Assembly: GCF_000399685.1 (NCBI RefSeq) | Contig: NZ_KB976987.1 | Span: 2,433,954-2,497,953 of the forward strand | Source: Acinetobacter pittii ANC 4050 | Lineage (GTDB): Bacteria > Pseudomonadota > Gammaproteobacteria > Pseudomonadales > Moraxellaceae | Direction: 5' to 3' | DNA: 64,000 nt | Shown: positions 29,904 to 39,300 of the stretch, piece after piece | Numbering within the stretch: position 1 is the first letter of the stretch | How the letters are laid out: each line of letters begins with the position of its first letter | Notes under the pieces: model-generated | Seen by the model: only the letters and a program-made list of their open reading frames with translations | Told to the model about the DNA's origin: nothing | Databases searched by the model: none | Program-made: the position numbers and the translations under genes

Positions 29904-31295
29904 TTAATCGTTTATCTCTTGAATTTTTTCAAATAGTGCAATGGATTCAACATGTTCGGTATGTGTAAACATGTCCATCACCGCTGCTTTTTTTAACTGG
30001 TAACCATATTGGACCAAAACACCCGCATCCCTTGCCAGTGTAGCTGGATTACATGATACATAAACGATTCTTTTTGCTCCAAAATTTGATACATACTGCA
30101 TAATTTCATATGCACCAGCACGAGGAGGATCAATCAATAATGCATCAAATCCTTGATTCGCCCAAGAATGATGCGAAAAATCTTTTGTTAAATCTTGTGA
30201 AAAGAAGGTCGCCTGCACCAAACTATTGCATTTTGCATTAGCTGTTGCCCGCTCTACCATTTCCTCACTTCCTTCAACACCGACAACCTGCCCACTTTCA
30301 CCAACACATCGTGCTAACGGAAGTGAGAAATTGCCCAAACCGCAAAATAGATCAAGTACTTTTTCACCTGGTTGCAATTGAAGCAATTCACATGCCAATT
30401 GAACCATCTGTTCATTTACTGTGGCATTGACCTGAGTAAAATCCAATGGCGAAAAAGCAAAATTTACATTAAATCTTTCTAAGGCATAATGTAAACGTGA
30501 AGCACCTTGCTCATCATCAACACGATGAATGCTTTCTGGACCTTTAGGTTGCAAATACAACTGCCAGCCTTTGTGTAACGCAAATTGCTTTAATTGGTTG
30601 ACATCAGAATTGTTTAATTTTTCTACATGACGAACCAATAAAGAAACTTCATTATCACCTTTTGCTAATTCTACATGACCAATGTGTGCTTTGCCTTTTA
30701 GACTTTGGAGTAAAGTACGTAACTCAGGCAGACTATTTGATAAATTTTTATCCAAAACACTACAGCTATGGATCGAAGTTAGACGATTACTGTGATGTTC
30801 TCGAAACCCCATAATTAATCGATCTGGTTTTGGCAGATAGCGCACACCTATTCGAGCACGACGACGATAATCACTTTGTAAAGATCGAATCGGTTCTAGC
30901 CATTGTTCAGGTTGAATACCTGCAAAATGCTGTAAATGTGACTGGAGTACATTTTGCTTTAAACGAATTTGTTCATCAGGATGGATATGCTGCATGCTAC
31001 AGCCACCACAAACACCATAATGAGGGCAAATTGCCTCAATACGATGTGCTGAAGGCTCTCCTAACAACTGCAACATCTCAGCCTCTTCAAGGCGCTTCGC
31101 TTGATGGGTAATCCGAGCCTTTACAGTTTCTCCGGGCAATGCATAACGAATAAAAACTTTTTTGCCATGCTTATCTGCTGGATGATCAGGATGAGAACCA
31201 TAATGCGCAATTCCCCGCCCCTCATGAGAAAGTGTTTCAACCTGAAAAATATATTCGGGCTGTTGGAGGTTGCGAGATTTGGCTTGTTGTTTCAA
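29904..31295 (-). CDS. rlmD: 23S rRNA (uracil-1939-C5)-methyltransferase
   Basis: Methylates U1939 of 23S rRNA with SAM. The 463 residues begin with a TRAM RNA-binding domain (about 15-78), then the iron-sulfur ligands Cys90, Cys96 and Cys99 in [10 protein letters not shown] with a further Cys in SIHSCSV. The SAM site is [16 protein letters not shown] and the catalytic Cys is in [13 protein letters not shown]. Follows the exonuclease gene by 9 nt. Synteny with relA and gacS/barA favours RlmD over RlmC. Confidence 0.95.
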   Translation of the reverse strand: MKQQAKSRNLQQPEYIFQVETLSHEGRGIAHYGSHPDHPADKHGKKVFIRYALPGETVKARITHQAKRLEEAEMLQLLGEPSAHRIEAICPHYGVCGGCSMQHIHPDEQIRLKQNVLQSHLQHFAGIQPEQWLEPIRSLQSDYRRRARIGVRYLPKPDRLIMGFREHHSNRLTSIHSCSVLDKNLSNSLPELRTLLQSLKGKAHIGHVELAKGDNEVSLLVRHVEKLNNSDVNQLKQFALHKGWQLYLQPKGPESIHRVDDEQGASRLHYALERFNVNFAFSPLDFTQVNATVNEQMVQLACELLQLQPGEKVLDLFCGLGNFSLPLARCVGESGQVVGVEGSEEMVERATANAKCNSLVQATFFSQDLTKDFSHHSWANQGFDALLIDPPRAGAYEIMQYVSNFGAKRIVYVSCNPATLARDAGVLVQYGYQLKKAAVMDMFTHTEHVESIALFEKIQEIND

Positions 31296-31304
31296 AGGAT
31301 GAAC

Positions 31305-32123
31305 CTAAAAATCTGAAGAATTAAAATAGTGAGAAGTAAATTCAGTATGTTTCGAAGTACGTTCCCATACTTCAAGAAAATCGGCCTGCTGAGGGATAGT
31401 CTGTAAATATTCAATACTCGAACTGATCCAGTGGTTATGTTCATCTGCATTCAATTGGCCTTTTAGCACTAACCAACGCAAATAAATAAACCACGTATTG
31501 AGCACATCCCCTTCACAATAGCTAGTCAATTTTAACCACTGTTGATTACGGACATATTCAGGCACATGATAACCCGACTCACCACGCTTACCCGGCAAAC
31601 CTAAAATACAGGCAATATCATCAAGCTTTTGAAAATTACGGCCATTAAACATTGCCATCACATCCATTAAATCGATGTGGCGATGGTGATAACGGTTTTG
31701 GTAATTATTAAAACGCTTTTGGCTATCAATTTCACCTTGATCAAATAGACCCGGTGCAGAAAGCCCATGATACATCGCGCGAAACAGAATGACAGGTAAA
31801 TCAAATTGTGAGCCATTCCAACTCACTAAAGTCGGATGGCGCTTATCAAAAATAGATAAAAATTTCTGCAAAATTTCGGCTTCAGAATATTGTTCTCGAC
31901 TAAAAGAAAATAATCTAAAACCAGACTCATCCACCCATAAACCAGAAATACAAACGATTTCATGTAAAGGTAAACGCTGAAAATCCATGCCAGATTCTTG
32001 GCGACGGAGTTTTGTGAGCGCTTGCTCTACATCGGTCTCAGGTAAATCAAGATGATATAAATGCGCTCCCGCTTTTAAATCAGTTAAAGTTTCAATATCA
32101 AAAACTAAGGTAGGGAAACGCAT
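31305..32123 (-). CDS. Predicted DEDDy 3'-5' exonuclease (PolB exonuclease-like)
   Basis: A 272-residue stand-alone proofreading-type nuclease. The DEDD residues are visible: VFDIETL near the start (Asp9, Glu11), WNGSQFDLPVILFRA (motif II Asp), and TSYCEGDVLNTW, whose Y-x3-D makes it the DEDDy class. Resembles the family described as related to the exonuclease domain of family B polymerases (DNA_pol_B_exo2); no polymerase domain follows. Cellular role unknown. The ATG at 32123, 5 nt after GAGAG, is preferred over a TTG 12 nt upstream. Lies between cysM and rlmD with gaps of 12 and 9 nt. Confidence 0.88.
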   Translation of the reverse strand: MRFPTLVFDIETLTDLKAGAHLYHLDLPETDVEQALTKLRRQESGMDFQRLPLHEIVCISGLWVDESGFRLFSFSREQYSEAEILQKFLSIFDKRHPTLVSWNGSQFDLPVILFRAMYHGLSAPGLFDQGEIDSQKRFNNYQNRYHHRHIDLMDVMAMFNGRNFQKLDDIACILGLPGKRGESGYHVPEYVRNQQWLKLTSYCEGDVLNTWFIYLRWLVLKGQLNADEHNHWISSSIEYLQTIPQQADFLEVWERTSKHTEFTSHYFNSSDF

Positions 32124-32135
32124 GATTTCTCTCAA

Positions 32136-33059
32136 TTATGAGTTATCGTCCTGTACTGAAAACAGTCCTGTAGATAGGTAGCGGTCACCACGATCACAGA
32201 TAATGCAAACAATAACAGCATCCGGATTTTCTTCTGCAATTTTTACTGAAGCCCACACTGCCCCACCAGAAGATGTACCTGCACTAATTCCTTCCTGACG
32301 TGCTAAACGGCGAGCCGTTTTTTCCGCTTCAATTTGCGGAATATCCATAATTTTATCAACACGCTTTGGATCGAAAATCGTAGGTAAATATTCTTGTGGC
32401 CAACGGCGAATACCAGCAATATTTGAACCTTCAGAAGGCTGTAACCCAATAATTTGAATATCTGGGTTTTGTTCTTTTAAATATTTTGAAATTCCCATAA
32501 TGGTACCGGTTGTACCCATTGAACTCACGAAATGAGTAATCTTCCCACCTGTTTGCTTCCAAATTTCAGGGCCAGTGGTGAGGTAATGAGCTTCGACATT
32601 ATCTGGATTGCCAAATTGATTAAGGACCAGACCTAGACCTTCAGCTTGCATTTGCAGAGCCATATCTCGTGCAGCTTCCATATTCGGTGCTTCAATCAAT
32701 TCTGCGCCATAAGCACGCATTGCATCCTTACGCTCCTGACTTGAATTCCCCGGCATGATTAATTTCATTTTATAGCCACGCATTGCAGCAACCATTGCCA
32801 AAGCAATACCCGTGTTTCCACTGGTTGCCTCAATTAAGGTATCTCCTGGCTTAATTTGACCACGTTTTTCTGCCTGCATAATCATGTTATATGCTGGACG
32901 GTCTTTTACAGAACCTGCCGGATTATTACCTTCCAATTTTGCTAAAACCGTTGCCTGCGTGTGACACGCCAAACGCTGCAAACGGACTAGAGGTGTGTTA
33001 CCCACATAGTGATCTAACAAAAATTCGTCGGCTAAAAAATCAGGTTGTGTATTACTCAT
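32136..33059 (-). CDS. cysM: Cysteine synthase B
   Basis: PLP enzyme making cysteine from O-acetylserine and sulfide or thiosulfate. The 307 residues have the PLP lysine in AGSVKDRPAYNMI (Lys52), EATSGNTGIALA, the phosphate loop SSMGTTGTIMG and ISAGTSSGGAVW. PAGSVKDRPA and the length are CysM-type. The ATG at 33059 is 6 nt after AGGTG; that ribosome site can pair with CACCT just upstream (33066-33081). First gene of a likely cysM-exo-rlmD-relA operon. Confidence 0.94.
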   Translation of the reverse strand: MSNTQPDFLADEFLLDHYVGNTPLVRLQRLACHTQATVLAKLEGNNPAGSVKDRPAYNMIMQAEKRGQIKPGDTLIEATSGNTGIALAMVAAMRGYKMKLIMPGNSSQERKDAMRAYGAELIEAPNMEAARDMALQMQAEGLGLVLNQFGNPDNVEAHYLTTGPEIWKQTGGKITHFVSSMGTTGTIMGISKYLKEQNPDIQIIGLQPSEGSNIAGIRRWPQEYLPTIFDPKRVDKIMDIPQIEAEKTARRLARQEGISAGTSSGGAVWASVKIAEENPDAVIVCIICDRGDRYLSTGLFSVQDDNS

Positions 33060-33065
33060 GATCAA

Positions 33066-33081
33066 CACCTATATCGAGGTG
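33066..33081 (-). promoter_or_regulatory. Hairpin covering the cysM ribosome-binding site
   Basis: On the minus strand CACCT and AGGTG form a perfect 5-bp stem around CGATAT, and AGGTG is the Shine-Dalgarno of cysM. It could limit translation; a functional switch is speculative. Confidence 0.4.
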
Positions 33082-33231
33082 GGCCTATTGTATGAAAAAA
33101 TGCTTGGTACTGCACCCATTTCAATATGCTTTTTCATAAAAGCGATTAAAGCTCGGTCATTTATAAAATGCCGTCTGTTTTAAAATAAAGCGTGATAAGA
33201 TGCCGTACAGAGAGATAAATCTGATGTAGCC

Positions 33232-36039
33232 ATGTCTAATTTCAATAAAACCTTATCGAAACGCTTACGTCTGAATCATGCATATGGGCAATTAATTGCT
33301 CTGATTTTTGTGCCTATTATGATTTTAACGTGCGTTGGTGCTTTTCTGGTTTTAACTGAAACCTCACATTCAGTAAAACAACAACAGCTACATCATGCCT
33401 CTGCAATCTTAGCTCGCTACAATCAAATCGCGATCGATTTATATAAGCTGGTTGAACTAGAGCCCGATGAATATGATCACGCTCAGCACATCATGCAAAG
33501 CATGTTTAGTGAAAAAAATCTAAAACGTGCTGCTTTAATTGACAGTAATGGTCAGACCTATTTAAGTATCGGTTATCGCGACAATCGCTACTGGCCGAAC
33601 TTCAAACAAAACAATAATTTTTTTGGGCCAATCTCTTATAATCACAATAATATTTATGGACAACGGATTAGCGACACACCCGGAAAAGCACCTGTTTGGC
33701 TTGTTATTGAAATGGATAATCAGCCACTAGAACTGGCTCGTTACCGCATTCTGATCGCCCTCGTCATTACTGGGTTAATGACCTTACTCTTACTTTTACT
33801 TTGTTTGAATTTTTATTCACGTCGCTGGATTGCGCCGATGTATGAAATTCGCATGCAGTTGCAACGTTTAAATGCTGACACACTAGACCAGCACATGGTG
33901 ATTAACAGTACTGGTGAATTACGCCTGTTACAGCGAGATATCGCAAATGTCGTTAAACGATTGCACTTTAGCTTTTTAGAGTTAAAAGAACATACTGAAC
34001 AAACCGAAGAAGACCTACGTAGAACTTTAGATACTTTAGAAGTTCAAAATATTACCTATCGTCAAGCACGTGACCAAGCGATTTCATCGAACCAAGCCAA
34101 ATCAGTTTTCCTTGCCAATATTAGTCATGAGCTTCGAACCCCTCTAAATAGTATTGATGGCTTTATTCATTTATTACTTCGTCAACAAAACCTAAATAAC
34201 GAACAAAATCTTTACCTACAAACTATTCGCAAGTCATCAGCCCATTTATTGGCATTAATTAATGATGTATTAGATTTTTCAAAAATTGATGCAGGTAAAT
34301 TAGAGCTAGAAACAGCACCGTTTGATTTAGAAGAAGCTGTCTTTGATGTCATGGATATGTTGTCTCCACTGGCTGCCCAAAAGCATATTGCTATGGCTTT
34401 TTATTATGCCGACAACATTCCACAACAAGTGATTGGTGATGCTTTACGCTTCAAACAAATTCTGACTAACTTGATTTCGAATGCGATTAAGTTCACTCCA
34501 GACGGCGAAATTATTGTTCGTGTTCGTATGGAACATGATGATATTGGACAATGCTTACTTCATTTTAGTGTGCAAGACAGTGGTATTGGTTTAAGCGGTA
34601 CAGACCGTAAAAAACTATTTGAATCATTCTCGCAAGGTGATGCATCCGTTACACGTCAATTTGGCGGTACAGGTTTAGGTCTAGCTATTTCGAAACAGCT
34701 TGTTCATCTTATGCATGGACAAATTGGCTTTGAAGATAACCAAGAACGCGCTCCAACAGAAAAAGGCTCTACGTTCTGGTTTACCGCACAATTTGTAGTA
34801 GATGAAGATTACGAGATTGAACATCCACACTTTGAACATTTACAAGTGGTGTCTTATCTTGCACACCCTGCTACCGCAAGTGTTTTACGTTACTACCTTG
34901 AAAACTATCATGTTCCTCACATCGAGACACAATCGATTCTGGATTTATTTAGTCGTTTAAAACATCTTGATCAAAAAGATAATACATGGCTTATTGTTGA
35001 CCACAGTGGTGACACTGAAGCCTTATTAAAAGAAATTCGCAGCCGCTATCAAGGTAATTTGGCAGTTTATGGTTATCAAATGACGCTTGAGCCAAATATG
35101 CTCAATGAATATCGTGCTCGCCCTCTCTATCAACCATTAAGCCGAAGCGGACTCATTCAATTATTAAATGATCAACCTATTTTTGAAGAGGAACAACAAG
35201 ACTTTAATGGGCAGGGTTTACACATTCTGGCAGTCGACGACCACTTACCTAACTTAATTGTGTTAGAAGCTCTGCTAGGTGAACTCAACGTTAGAACAAC
35301 TAAAGCACTCAGCGGCCAAGAAGCCTTAAACCTCATCCAAGAGCGAATCGATCAAAAGCTCAAACCATTTGATTTAGTGTTCATGGATATTCAAATGCCT
35401 GTTATGTCAGGTATTGATACCACTCGCGCTATTCGTTCGCTAGAGTCAACTTTAGACGGCGAAATGCAGCTTCCAATTATTGCATTAACAGCCCACGCCC
35501 TTGCTGATGAAAAGCAAAAGCTTCTCAAAGTCGGCATGAATGACTATGTCACCAAGCCAATTCAAATGGAACAAATTATCCAGATTTTAACGCAATGGAC
35601 TAAAAACAACTTTGCGGCAAAAGCACTAGAGAAAGACCATCATGTCGTTGCAGAAGCTTTAGATCCGCAAATTTTAAATTGGCAACAAAGCTTGCAGCTT
35701 GCAGCAAATAAAGAAGACTTAGCTCAAGACTTACTAAAAATGTTAGTTGATAGTTTCCCAATTGAGCTAGATGAAATGCAGCAGCTTATTGAGCTTGAAG
35801 ACTTCCCTCAACTTGAGCATGTTTTACATCGTCTTTATGGCGCTACTCGCTATGTAGGTACTCCAAAACTACAACAAGTGACTGGTGACTTTGAGCAGTT
35901 TATTTCAACACTACGTAAAGAACGCCGTATAGCAGATGAAGGCTTCATTGAAGAAGTGATGAGACGCTTCGACGAGTTAGGACTTGTTGTAAAAGAAGTA
36001 GAAAGTGCAGCTCATCAAATCTTGGTGATTCCTGACTAA
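33232..36039 (+). CDS. gacS: Hybrid sensor histidine kinase GacS/BarA
   Basis: Tripartite kinase that, through GacA/UvrY, controls the Csr/Rsm RNAs and global behaviour. In its 935 residues: membrane segment 20-42, periplasmic sensor region, second segment about 176-197, HAMP, HisKA with His299 in NISHELRTPL, HATPase with DSGIGL and GGTGLGLAIS, a degenerate region, a receiver with Asp719 in VFMDIQMPV, and an HPt domain with His866 in HRLYGATRYVG. All relay residues are intact. It diverges from cysM-rlmD-relA, matching the E. coli barA-rumA-relA neighbourhood. Confidence 0.95.
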   Translation: MSNFNKTLSKRLRLNHAYGQLIALIFVPIMILTCVGAFLVLTETSHSVKQQQLHHASAILARYNQIAIDLYKLVELEPDEYDHAQHIMQSMFSEKNLKRAALIDSNGQTYLSIGYRDNRYWPNFKQNNNFFGPISYNHNNIYGQRISDTPGKAPVWLVIEMDNQPLELARYRILIALVITGLMTLLLLLLCLNFYSRRWIAPMYEIRMQLQRLNADTLDQHMVINSTGELRLLQRDIANVVKRLHFSFLELKEHTEQTEEDLRRTLDTLEVQNITYRQARDQAISSNQAKSVFLANISHELRTPLNSIDGFIHLLLRQQNLNNEQNLYLQTIRKSSAHLLALINDVLDFSKIDAGKLELETAPFDLEEAVFDVMDMLSPLAAQKHIAMAFYYADNIPQQVIGDALRFKQILTNLISNAIKFTPDGEIIVRVRMEHDDIGQCLLHFSVQDSGIGLSGTDRKKLFESFSQGDASVTRQFGGTGLGLAISKQLVHLMHGQIGFEDNQERAPTEKGSTFWFTAQFVVDEDYEIEHPHFEHLQVVSYLAHPATASVLRYYLENYHVPHIETQSILDLFSRLKHLDQKDNTWLIVDHSGDTEALLKEIRSRYQGNLAVYGYQMTLEPNMLNEYRARPLYQPLSRSGLIQLLNDQPIFEEEQQDFNGQGLHILAVDDHLPNLIVLEALLGELNVRTTKALSGQEALNLIQERIDQKLKPFDLVFMDIQMPVMSGIDTTRAIRSLESTLDGEMQLPIIALTAHALADEKQKLLKVGMNDYVTKPIQMEQIIQILTQWTKNNFAAKALEKDHHVVAEALDPQILNWQQSLQLAANKEDLAQDLLKMLVDSFPIELDEMQQLIELEDFPQLEHVLHRLYGATRYVGTPKLQQVTGDFEQFISTLRKERRIADEGFIEEVMRRFDELGLVVKEVESAAHQILVIPD

Positions 36040-36051
36040 TCTATCTACAAA

Positions 36052-36078
36052 ACAGGCATGACTGGGCTGTCATGTTTC
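36052..36078 (+). terminator. Probable terminator of gacS
   Basis: CATGAC (36057-36062) pairs with GTCATG (36069-36074) around TGGGCT, extended by A and T residues. The T tail is short, so efficiency is uncertain. Confidence 0.5.
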
Positions 36079-36133
36079 CAAATTACAGCCATGTTATGCT
36101 CCGCTTATCTATAAAAAAAGAAGCGGAAATCTC

Positions 36134-36922
36134 ATGGCACTCTTACGTATTGAAAAGAATAATGGCATTGCAACGGTATATTTAAACCGTCCTGACAAAC
36201 GCAATGCCATGAGTTTTGCCTTATTAAAAGAACTTGTTTCAACAGCAAAAGCCATTAAAAAGGACCGTGATATTCGCTGTGTGATTTTGACAGGTGAAGC
36301 ACAAGTTTTTAGCGCCGGAATTGATTTATCCGACCTAAACAATCCAAAAAATTCTGCTTTTGCCATTTGGGAGCTTGTAAAACCAGGCCAAAGCCTATTT
36401 CAAAAAGCATTTCTTATTTGGCAAAATTTACCTGTACCTGTGATTGCGGCACTAGAAGGATACTGTTTTGGCGCAGGCATGCAACTTGCCTTAGCAGCCG
36501 ACATTCGGATTTCTCACCCTGACACTAAAATGTCGATTATGGAAAGTCGTTGGGGCTTAGTTCCAGATATGGGACTTACTCGTTCATTGAAAGGTTTAAT
36601 TGGCGTTGACCTTGCAAAAGAACTCACCTTAACCGCTCGTGTTTTCGATGGAAATTATGCAAAAGAAATTGGTCTTGTCACTCATTTAAGCGACGCTCCA
36701 CTAGAGAAAGCAAATGAAATTGCAGCTGAAATGTTACAGCGCTCACCAGATGCGCTCACTGCGGCAAAACGTGTACTTGATGCGATGGAGCACCAACCAG
36801 AAAAATCATTACGTTTAGAAAAAATCTGGCAACTTAAATTATTACTTGGTAAAAATAGCAAGCTTGCTCGTAAAAAAGACAAACATCCGGAAGTTAATTT
36901 TTTACCACGCCAATATAAATAA
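36134..36922 (+). CDS. Crotonase/enoyl-CoA hydratase family protein
   Basis: A 262-residue crotonase-fold enzyme on CoA thioesters. It has NRPDKRNAMSFALL, the oxyanion segments AGIDLSDL and CFGAGMQLALAADIR, and MESRWGLVPDMG. In rat enoyl-CoA hydratase the catalytic pair is Glu144 and Glu164; here Gln sits at the first position (GMQLALA), so plain hydratase activity is doubtful and isomerase or another reaction is possible. It starts 94 nt after gacS and leads a three-gene set with the next two genes (gaps 12 and 13 nt). Confidence 0.85.
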   Translation: MALLRIEKNNGIATVYLNRPDKRNAMSFALLKELVSTAKAIKKDRDIRCVILTGEAQVFSAGIDLSDLNNPKNSAFAIWELVKPGQSLFQKAFLIWQNLPVPVIAALEGYCFGAGMQLALAADIRISHPDTKMSIMESRWGLVPDMGLTRSLKGLIGVDLAKELTLTARVFDGNYAKEIGLVTHLSDAPLEKANEIAAEMLQRSPDALTAAKRVLDAMEHQPEKSLRLEKIWQLKLLLGKNSKLARKKDKHPEVNFLPRQYK

Positions 36923-36934
36923 AGAGCTTAGATT

Positions 36935-37804
36935 ATGAATTTTGATCGCAACACCCCTATTGCTTTTTTAGGCATAGGGTTGATGGGAAGCCGCATGGCA
37001 ACCCGTCTTATTCAGGCAGGTTTTCAAGTTGCTGTTTGGAACCGAACCTCTTCTGCGTGTGAAGAACTGATTGATATCGGCGCACAGCCTTTAGATCTTA
37101 TAAATATTGGCGAATATCCTGTTATTTTAACTTGTCTCGCAGATGACCAAGCCATACAAAGTGTATTTGAGCAAATCCAACCTCACTTAAAAGCTAAACA
37201 GGTGATTGTTGATTTCTCAAGTTTATCTGTTGCTGTAACAAAAACACTTGCTCAAGAGGCTGCCAAGCATGACGTTACTTGGATTGATTCTCCTGTGTCG
37301 GGAGGAACAGCTGGGGCAGAACAAGGCACACTTGTCATTTTTGCAGGCGGTGATGCTCAAACAATTACAGAGTTAACGCCTATTTATAATGTTCTATCTC
37401 AACGTGTAACACGCATGGGAGACACAGGAACTGGTCAAGCCACCAAAATTTGTAATCAACTCATCGTTGCAGCCAACAGCGCACTTATTGCAGAAGCTGT
37501 CGCGCTTGCAGACCGAGCGGGTGTAGATACAACTTTACTCGCTCCAGCCTTAGCGGGTGGATTTGCAGACTCTAAACCCTTTCAAATTCTAACCCCACGC
37601 ATGGCAACTCATACATTTGAACCTATTCAGTGGAAAGTTCAAACATTATCTAAGGATCTTAACAACGCAGTAACATTGGCTAACAATGTTAATTTAGACA
37701 TCCCCGTTGCACAAAAAGCTCTATTACAGCTACAAACTCACCAAAAAAATGGCTTTGCCGAGAAAGATTTAGCTACTATGATTCAATTAGTAGAGCAAAA
37801 ATAA
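36935..37804 (+). CDS. Beta-hydroxyacid dehydrogenase (GarR/GlxR/HIBADH family)
   Basis: NAD(P)-dependent reductase of 289 residues. The Rossmann motif is FLGIGLMGSRMATRLIQAGF, the substrate loop SPVSGGTAGAEQGTL, and the catalytic Lys lies in TGQATKICNQL. Family members include tartronate semialdehyde reductase and 3-hydroxyisobutyrate dehydrogenase. The next gene resembles hydroxypyruvate isomerase, as in E. coli hyi-glxR, which favours the tartronate semialdehyde role, but no glyoxylate carboligase is present. Confidence 0.88.
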   Translation: MNFDRNTPIAFLGIGLMGSRMATRLIQAGFQVAVWNRTSSACEELIDIGAQPLDLINIGEYPVILTCLADDQAIQSVFEQIQPHLKAKQVIVDFSSLSVAVTKTLAQEAAKHDVTWIDSPVSGGTAGAEQGTLVIFAGGDAQTITELTPIYNVLSQRVTRMGDTGTGQATKICNQLIVAANSALIAEAVALADRAGVDTTLLAPALAGGFADSKPFQILTPRMATHTFEPIQWKVQTLSKDLNNAVTLANNVNLDIPVAQKALLQLQTHQKNGFAEKDLATMIQLVEQK

Positions 37805-37817
37805 ACGGAGTTTGAGT

Positions 37818-38612
37818 ATGGGTCGTCTTGCAGTCAATTTATCCATGATTTTTACCGAAGTTCCTTTAATTGAACGCTTCGCTCTGGCTCATGCACAGGG
37901 CTTTGAATATGTAGAAATTCAATTCCCCTATGAATTGACGATTGAAGATATTCAAACTCAACTCGAACGCTACAATCTCAGCCTTTGCTTAATTAATGTG
38001 CCTGCTGGTGATCTTATGCAAGGCGGGAATGGTTTAGCAGGCATACCCGGCCAAGAAGCAGCTTTTCATGAAGCATTAGAATTGGCTATTCGTTATGCCA
38101 CTGCTTTAAACGTTCCTCGTGTTAATATTTTAGCGGGTAAACAACCGCTTGATGCAGACTTGCTTCCTTGTTTAAAAACATTAGCAGCTAATCTAAAACT
38201 TGCCTGCAATTTACTCGGTGAACATGGTATAGAGCCTGTTTTTGAAATGATTAACGGCACTGATATGCCACGCTTTTTAGTGCAAAACATTGCACAAGCA
38301 CAAGAGATGCTCGAAGCGGTCAACCAACCTACTCTCAAAATGCAGTATGACTGCTATCACATGGCGATGATGGGCGAAGATGTACTTGAAGGTTTACAAG
38401 AGAATATTAACTTAATTGGACATATTCAATTTGCAGACTGCCCAGGCCGCCATGAACCTGATACAGCTCAAATCCCATATGAACAAATTTTTTCTTGGTT
38501 AAAGCAAAGCTCATATCAGAACTATATTGCAGCAGAATATAAACCTGAAAATGGTTCAAATCAGTCGTTTACATGGAAGAAAAAATACTTTTCTGATGAT
38601 GTAAATATATAA
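37818..38612 (+). CDS. Hydroxypyruvate isomerase family TIM-barrel protein
   Basis: A 264-residue xylose isomerase-like TIM barrel resembling Hyi/OtnI, which interconvert hydroxypyruvate and tartronate semialdehyde or a related sugar acid. The start MGRLAVNLSMIFTEVPLIER is typical of Hyi, and the metal-binding Glu residues lie in PVFEMINGTDMPRF and YIAAEYKPE. The ATG at 37818 is 7 nt after GGAG; a TTG two codons earlier is rejected. 13 nt after the dehydrogenase gene. Confidence 0.85.
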   Translation: MGRLAVNLSMIFTEVPLIERFALAHAQGFEYVEIQFPYELTIEDIQTQLERYNLSLCLINVPAGDLMQGGNGLAGIPGQEAAFHEALELAIRYATALNVPRVNILAGKQPLDADLLPCLKTLAANLKLACNLLGEHGIEPVFEMINGTDMPRFLVQNIAQAQEMLEAVNQPTLKMQYDCYHMAMMGEDVLEGLQENINLIGHIQFADCPGRHEPDTAQIPYEQIFSWLKQSSYQNYIAAEYKPENGSNQSFTWKKKYFSDDVNI

Positions 38613-38629
38613 ACTGTTACGACTTCTGT

Positions 38630-38658
38630 TTGAAATTTAGCGTGAAAACCACTATATT
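38630..38658 (+). promoter_or_regulatory. Sigma-70 promoter of rsfS
   Basis: TTGAAA at 38630-38635, a 17-bp spacer and TATATT at 38653-38658. The predicted start near 38665 excludes the GTG at 38664 as an ordinary start and supports the ATG at 38694. Confidence 0.75.
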
Positions 38659-38693
38659 AGATAGTGAGTAATTGTCAGGAAAATATACCCTAT

Positions 38694-39095
38694 ATGAATT
38701 TAGAACCATCGCCCAGCGTGTCTAATTCTCACGATTTCGCAATGAATACCTCAAATAAAGACGTACAAGCTTGTCTCAAAGTCGTCCACGACGCTTTAGT
38801 TGATGTAAAAGCAAAAGATATTCTCCAGTTAGATGTTAGCTCAATTAGCAATGTCGCTGATGCTATTGTAATTGCAAGTGGTACTTCTACTCGCCATGTC
38901 AAAGCACTTGCTGACAATGTTGCAGAAGAAGCTCGTAAAGCCGGTTTCCGCCCGATTGGTGTTGAAGGTGAACGAGATGCAGAATGGATCTTAATTGATC
39001 TCGGCTTTGTTGTAGTACATGTAATGCTACCAACAGCTCGTAAATTCTATGATTTAGAAAGCTTATGGCGTACCGCTCCAGAGTCGGTTGCTTAA
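38694..39095 (+). CDS. rsfS: Ribosomal silencing factor RsfS (YbeB)
   Basis: Binds L14 on the 50S subunit and blocks subunit joining in starvation. The 133 residues contain the DUF143 core: KAKDILQLDVSSISNVADAI, VIASGTSTRHVKALADNV and GERDAEWILIDLGFVVVHVM. About 25 extra N-terminal residues precede the core, so the ATG at 38742 (MNTSNKDVQ) is an alternative start. The usual partner nadD is not adjacent here; the gene has its own promoter and terminator. Confidence 0.93.
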   Translation: MNLEPSPSVSNSHDFAMNTSNKDVQACLKVVHDALVDVKAKDILQLDVSSISNVADAIVIASGTSTRHVKALADNVAEEARKAGFRPIGVEGERDAEWILIDLGFVVVHVMLPTARKFYDLESLWRTAPESVA

Positions 39096-39109
39096 AATTT
39101 TGCTTTTAA

Positions 39110-39138
39110 AAAAAGCGGCTCTTTTGAGCCGCTTTTTT
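39110..39138 (+). terminator. Terminator of rsfS
   Basis: GCGGCTC (39115-39121) pairs with GAGCCGC (39126-39132) around TTTT, followed by TTTTTT. Confidence 0.93.
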
Positions 39139-39216
39139 ATTTCACTAATAGCAATTTAGCCCCTTTTAATTATCATCTACTATCTCTAAGAAACCAATTA
39201 GCAGTTACGACCAAAT

Positions 39217-39245
39217 TTGACATGACAAATTGTCAGATTTATCGC
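39217..39245 (+). promoter_or_regulatory. Promoter with dyad operator ahead of an SDR gene
   Basis: A perfect -35 TTGACA (39217-39222) is followed directly by the dyad TGACA-AAT-TGTCA (39223-39235). A weak -10 (TATCGC at 39240-39245) is 17 bp away. A repressor bound to the dyad would cover the core promoter. The spacing resembles TetR-type sites, but no such regulator is adjacent. Confidence 0.45.
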
Positions 39246-39300
39246 ACTATACAAATTCTTAAAGTTCTCACCAATAATTAGCATAACCGGAGTACAGAAA

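Noticed and set aside
38664..38693. GTG at 38664 as the rsfS start
   Set aside because: The consensus promoter at 38630-38658 places transcription start at about the same base, so this codon would be leaderless; the ATG at 38694 is preferred.
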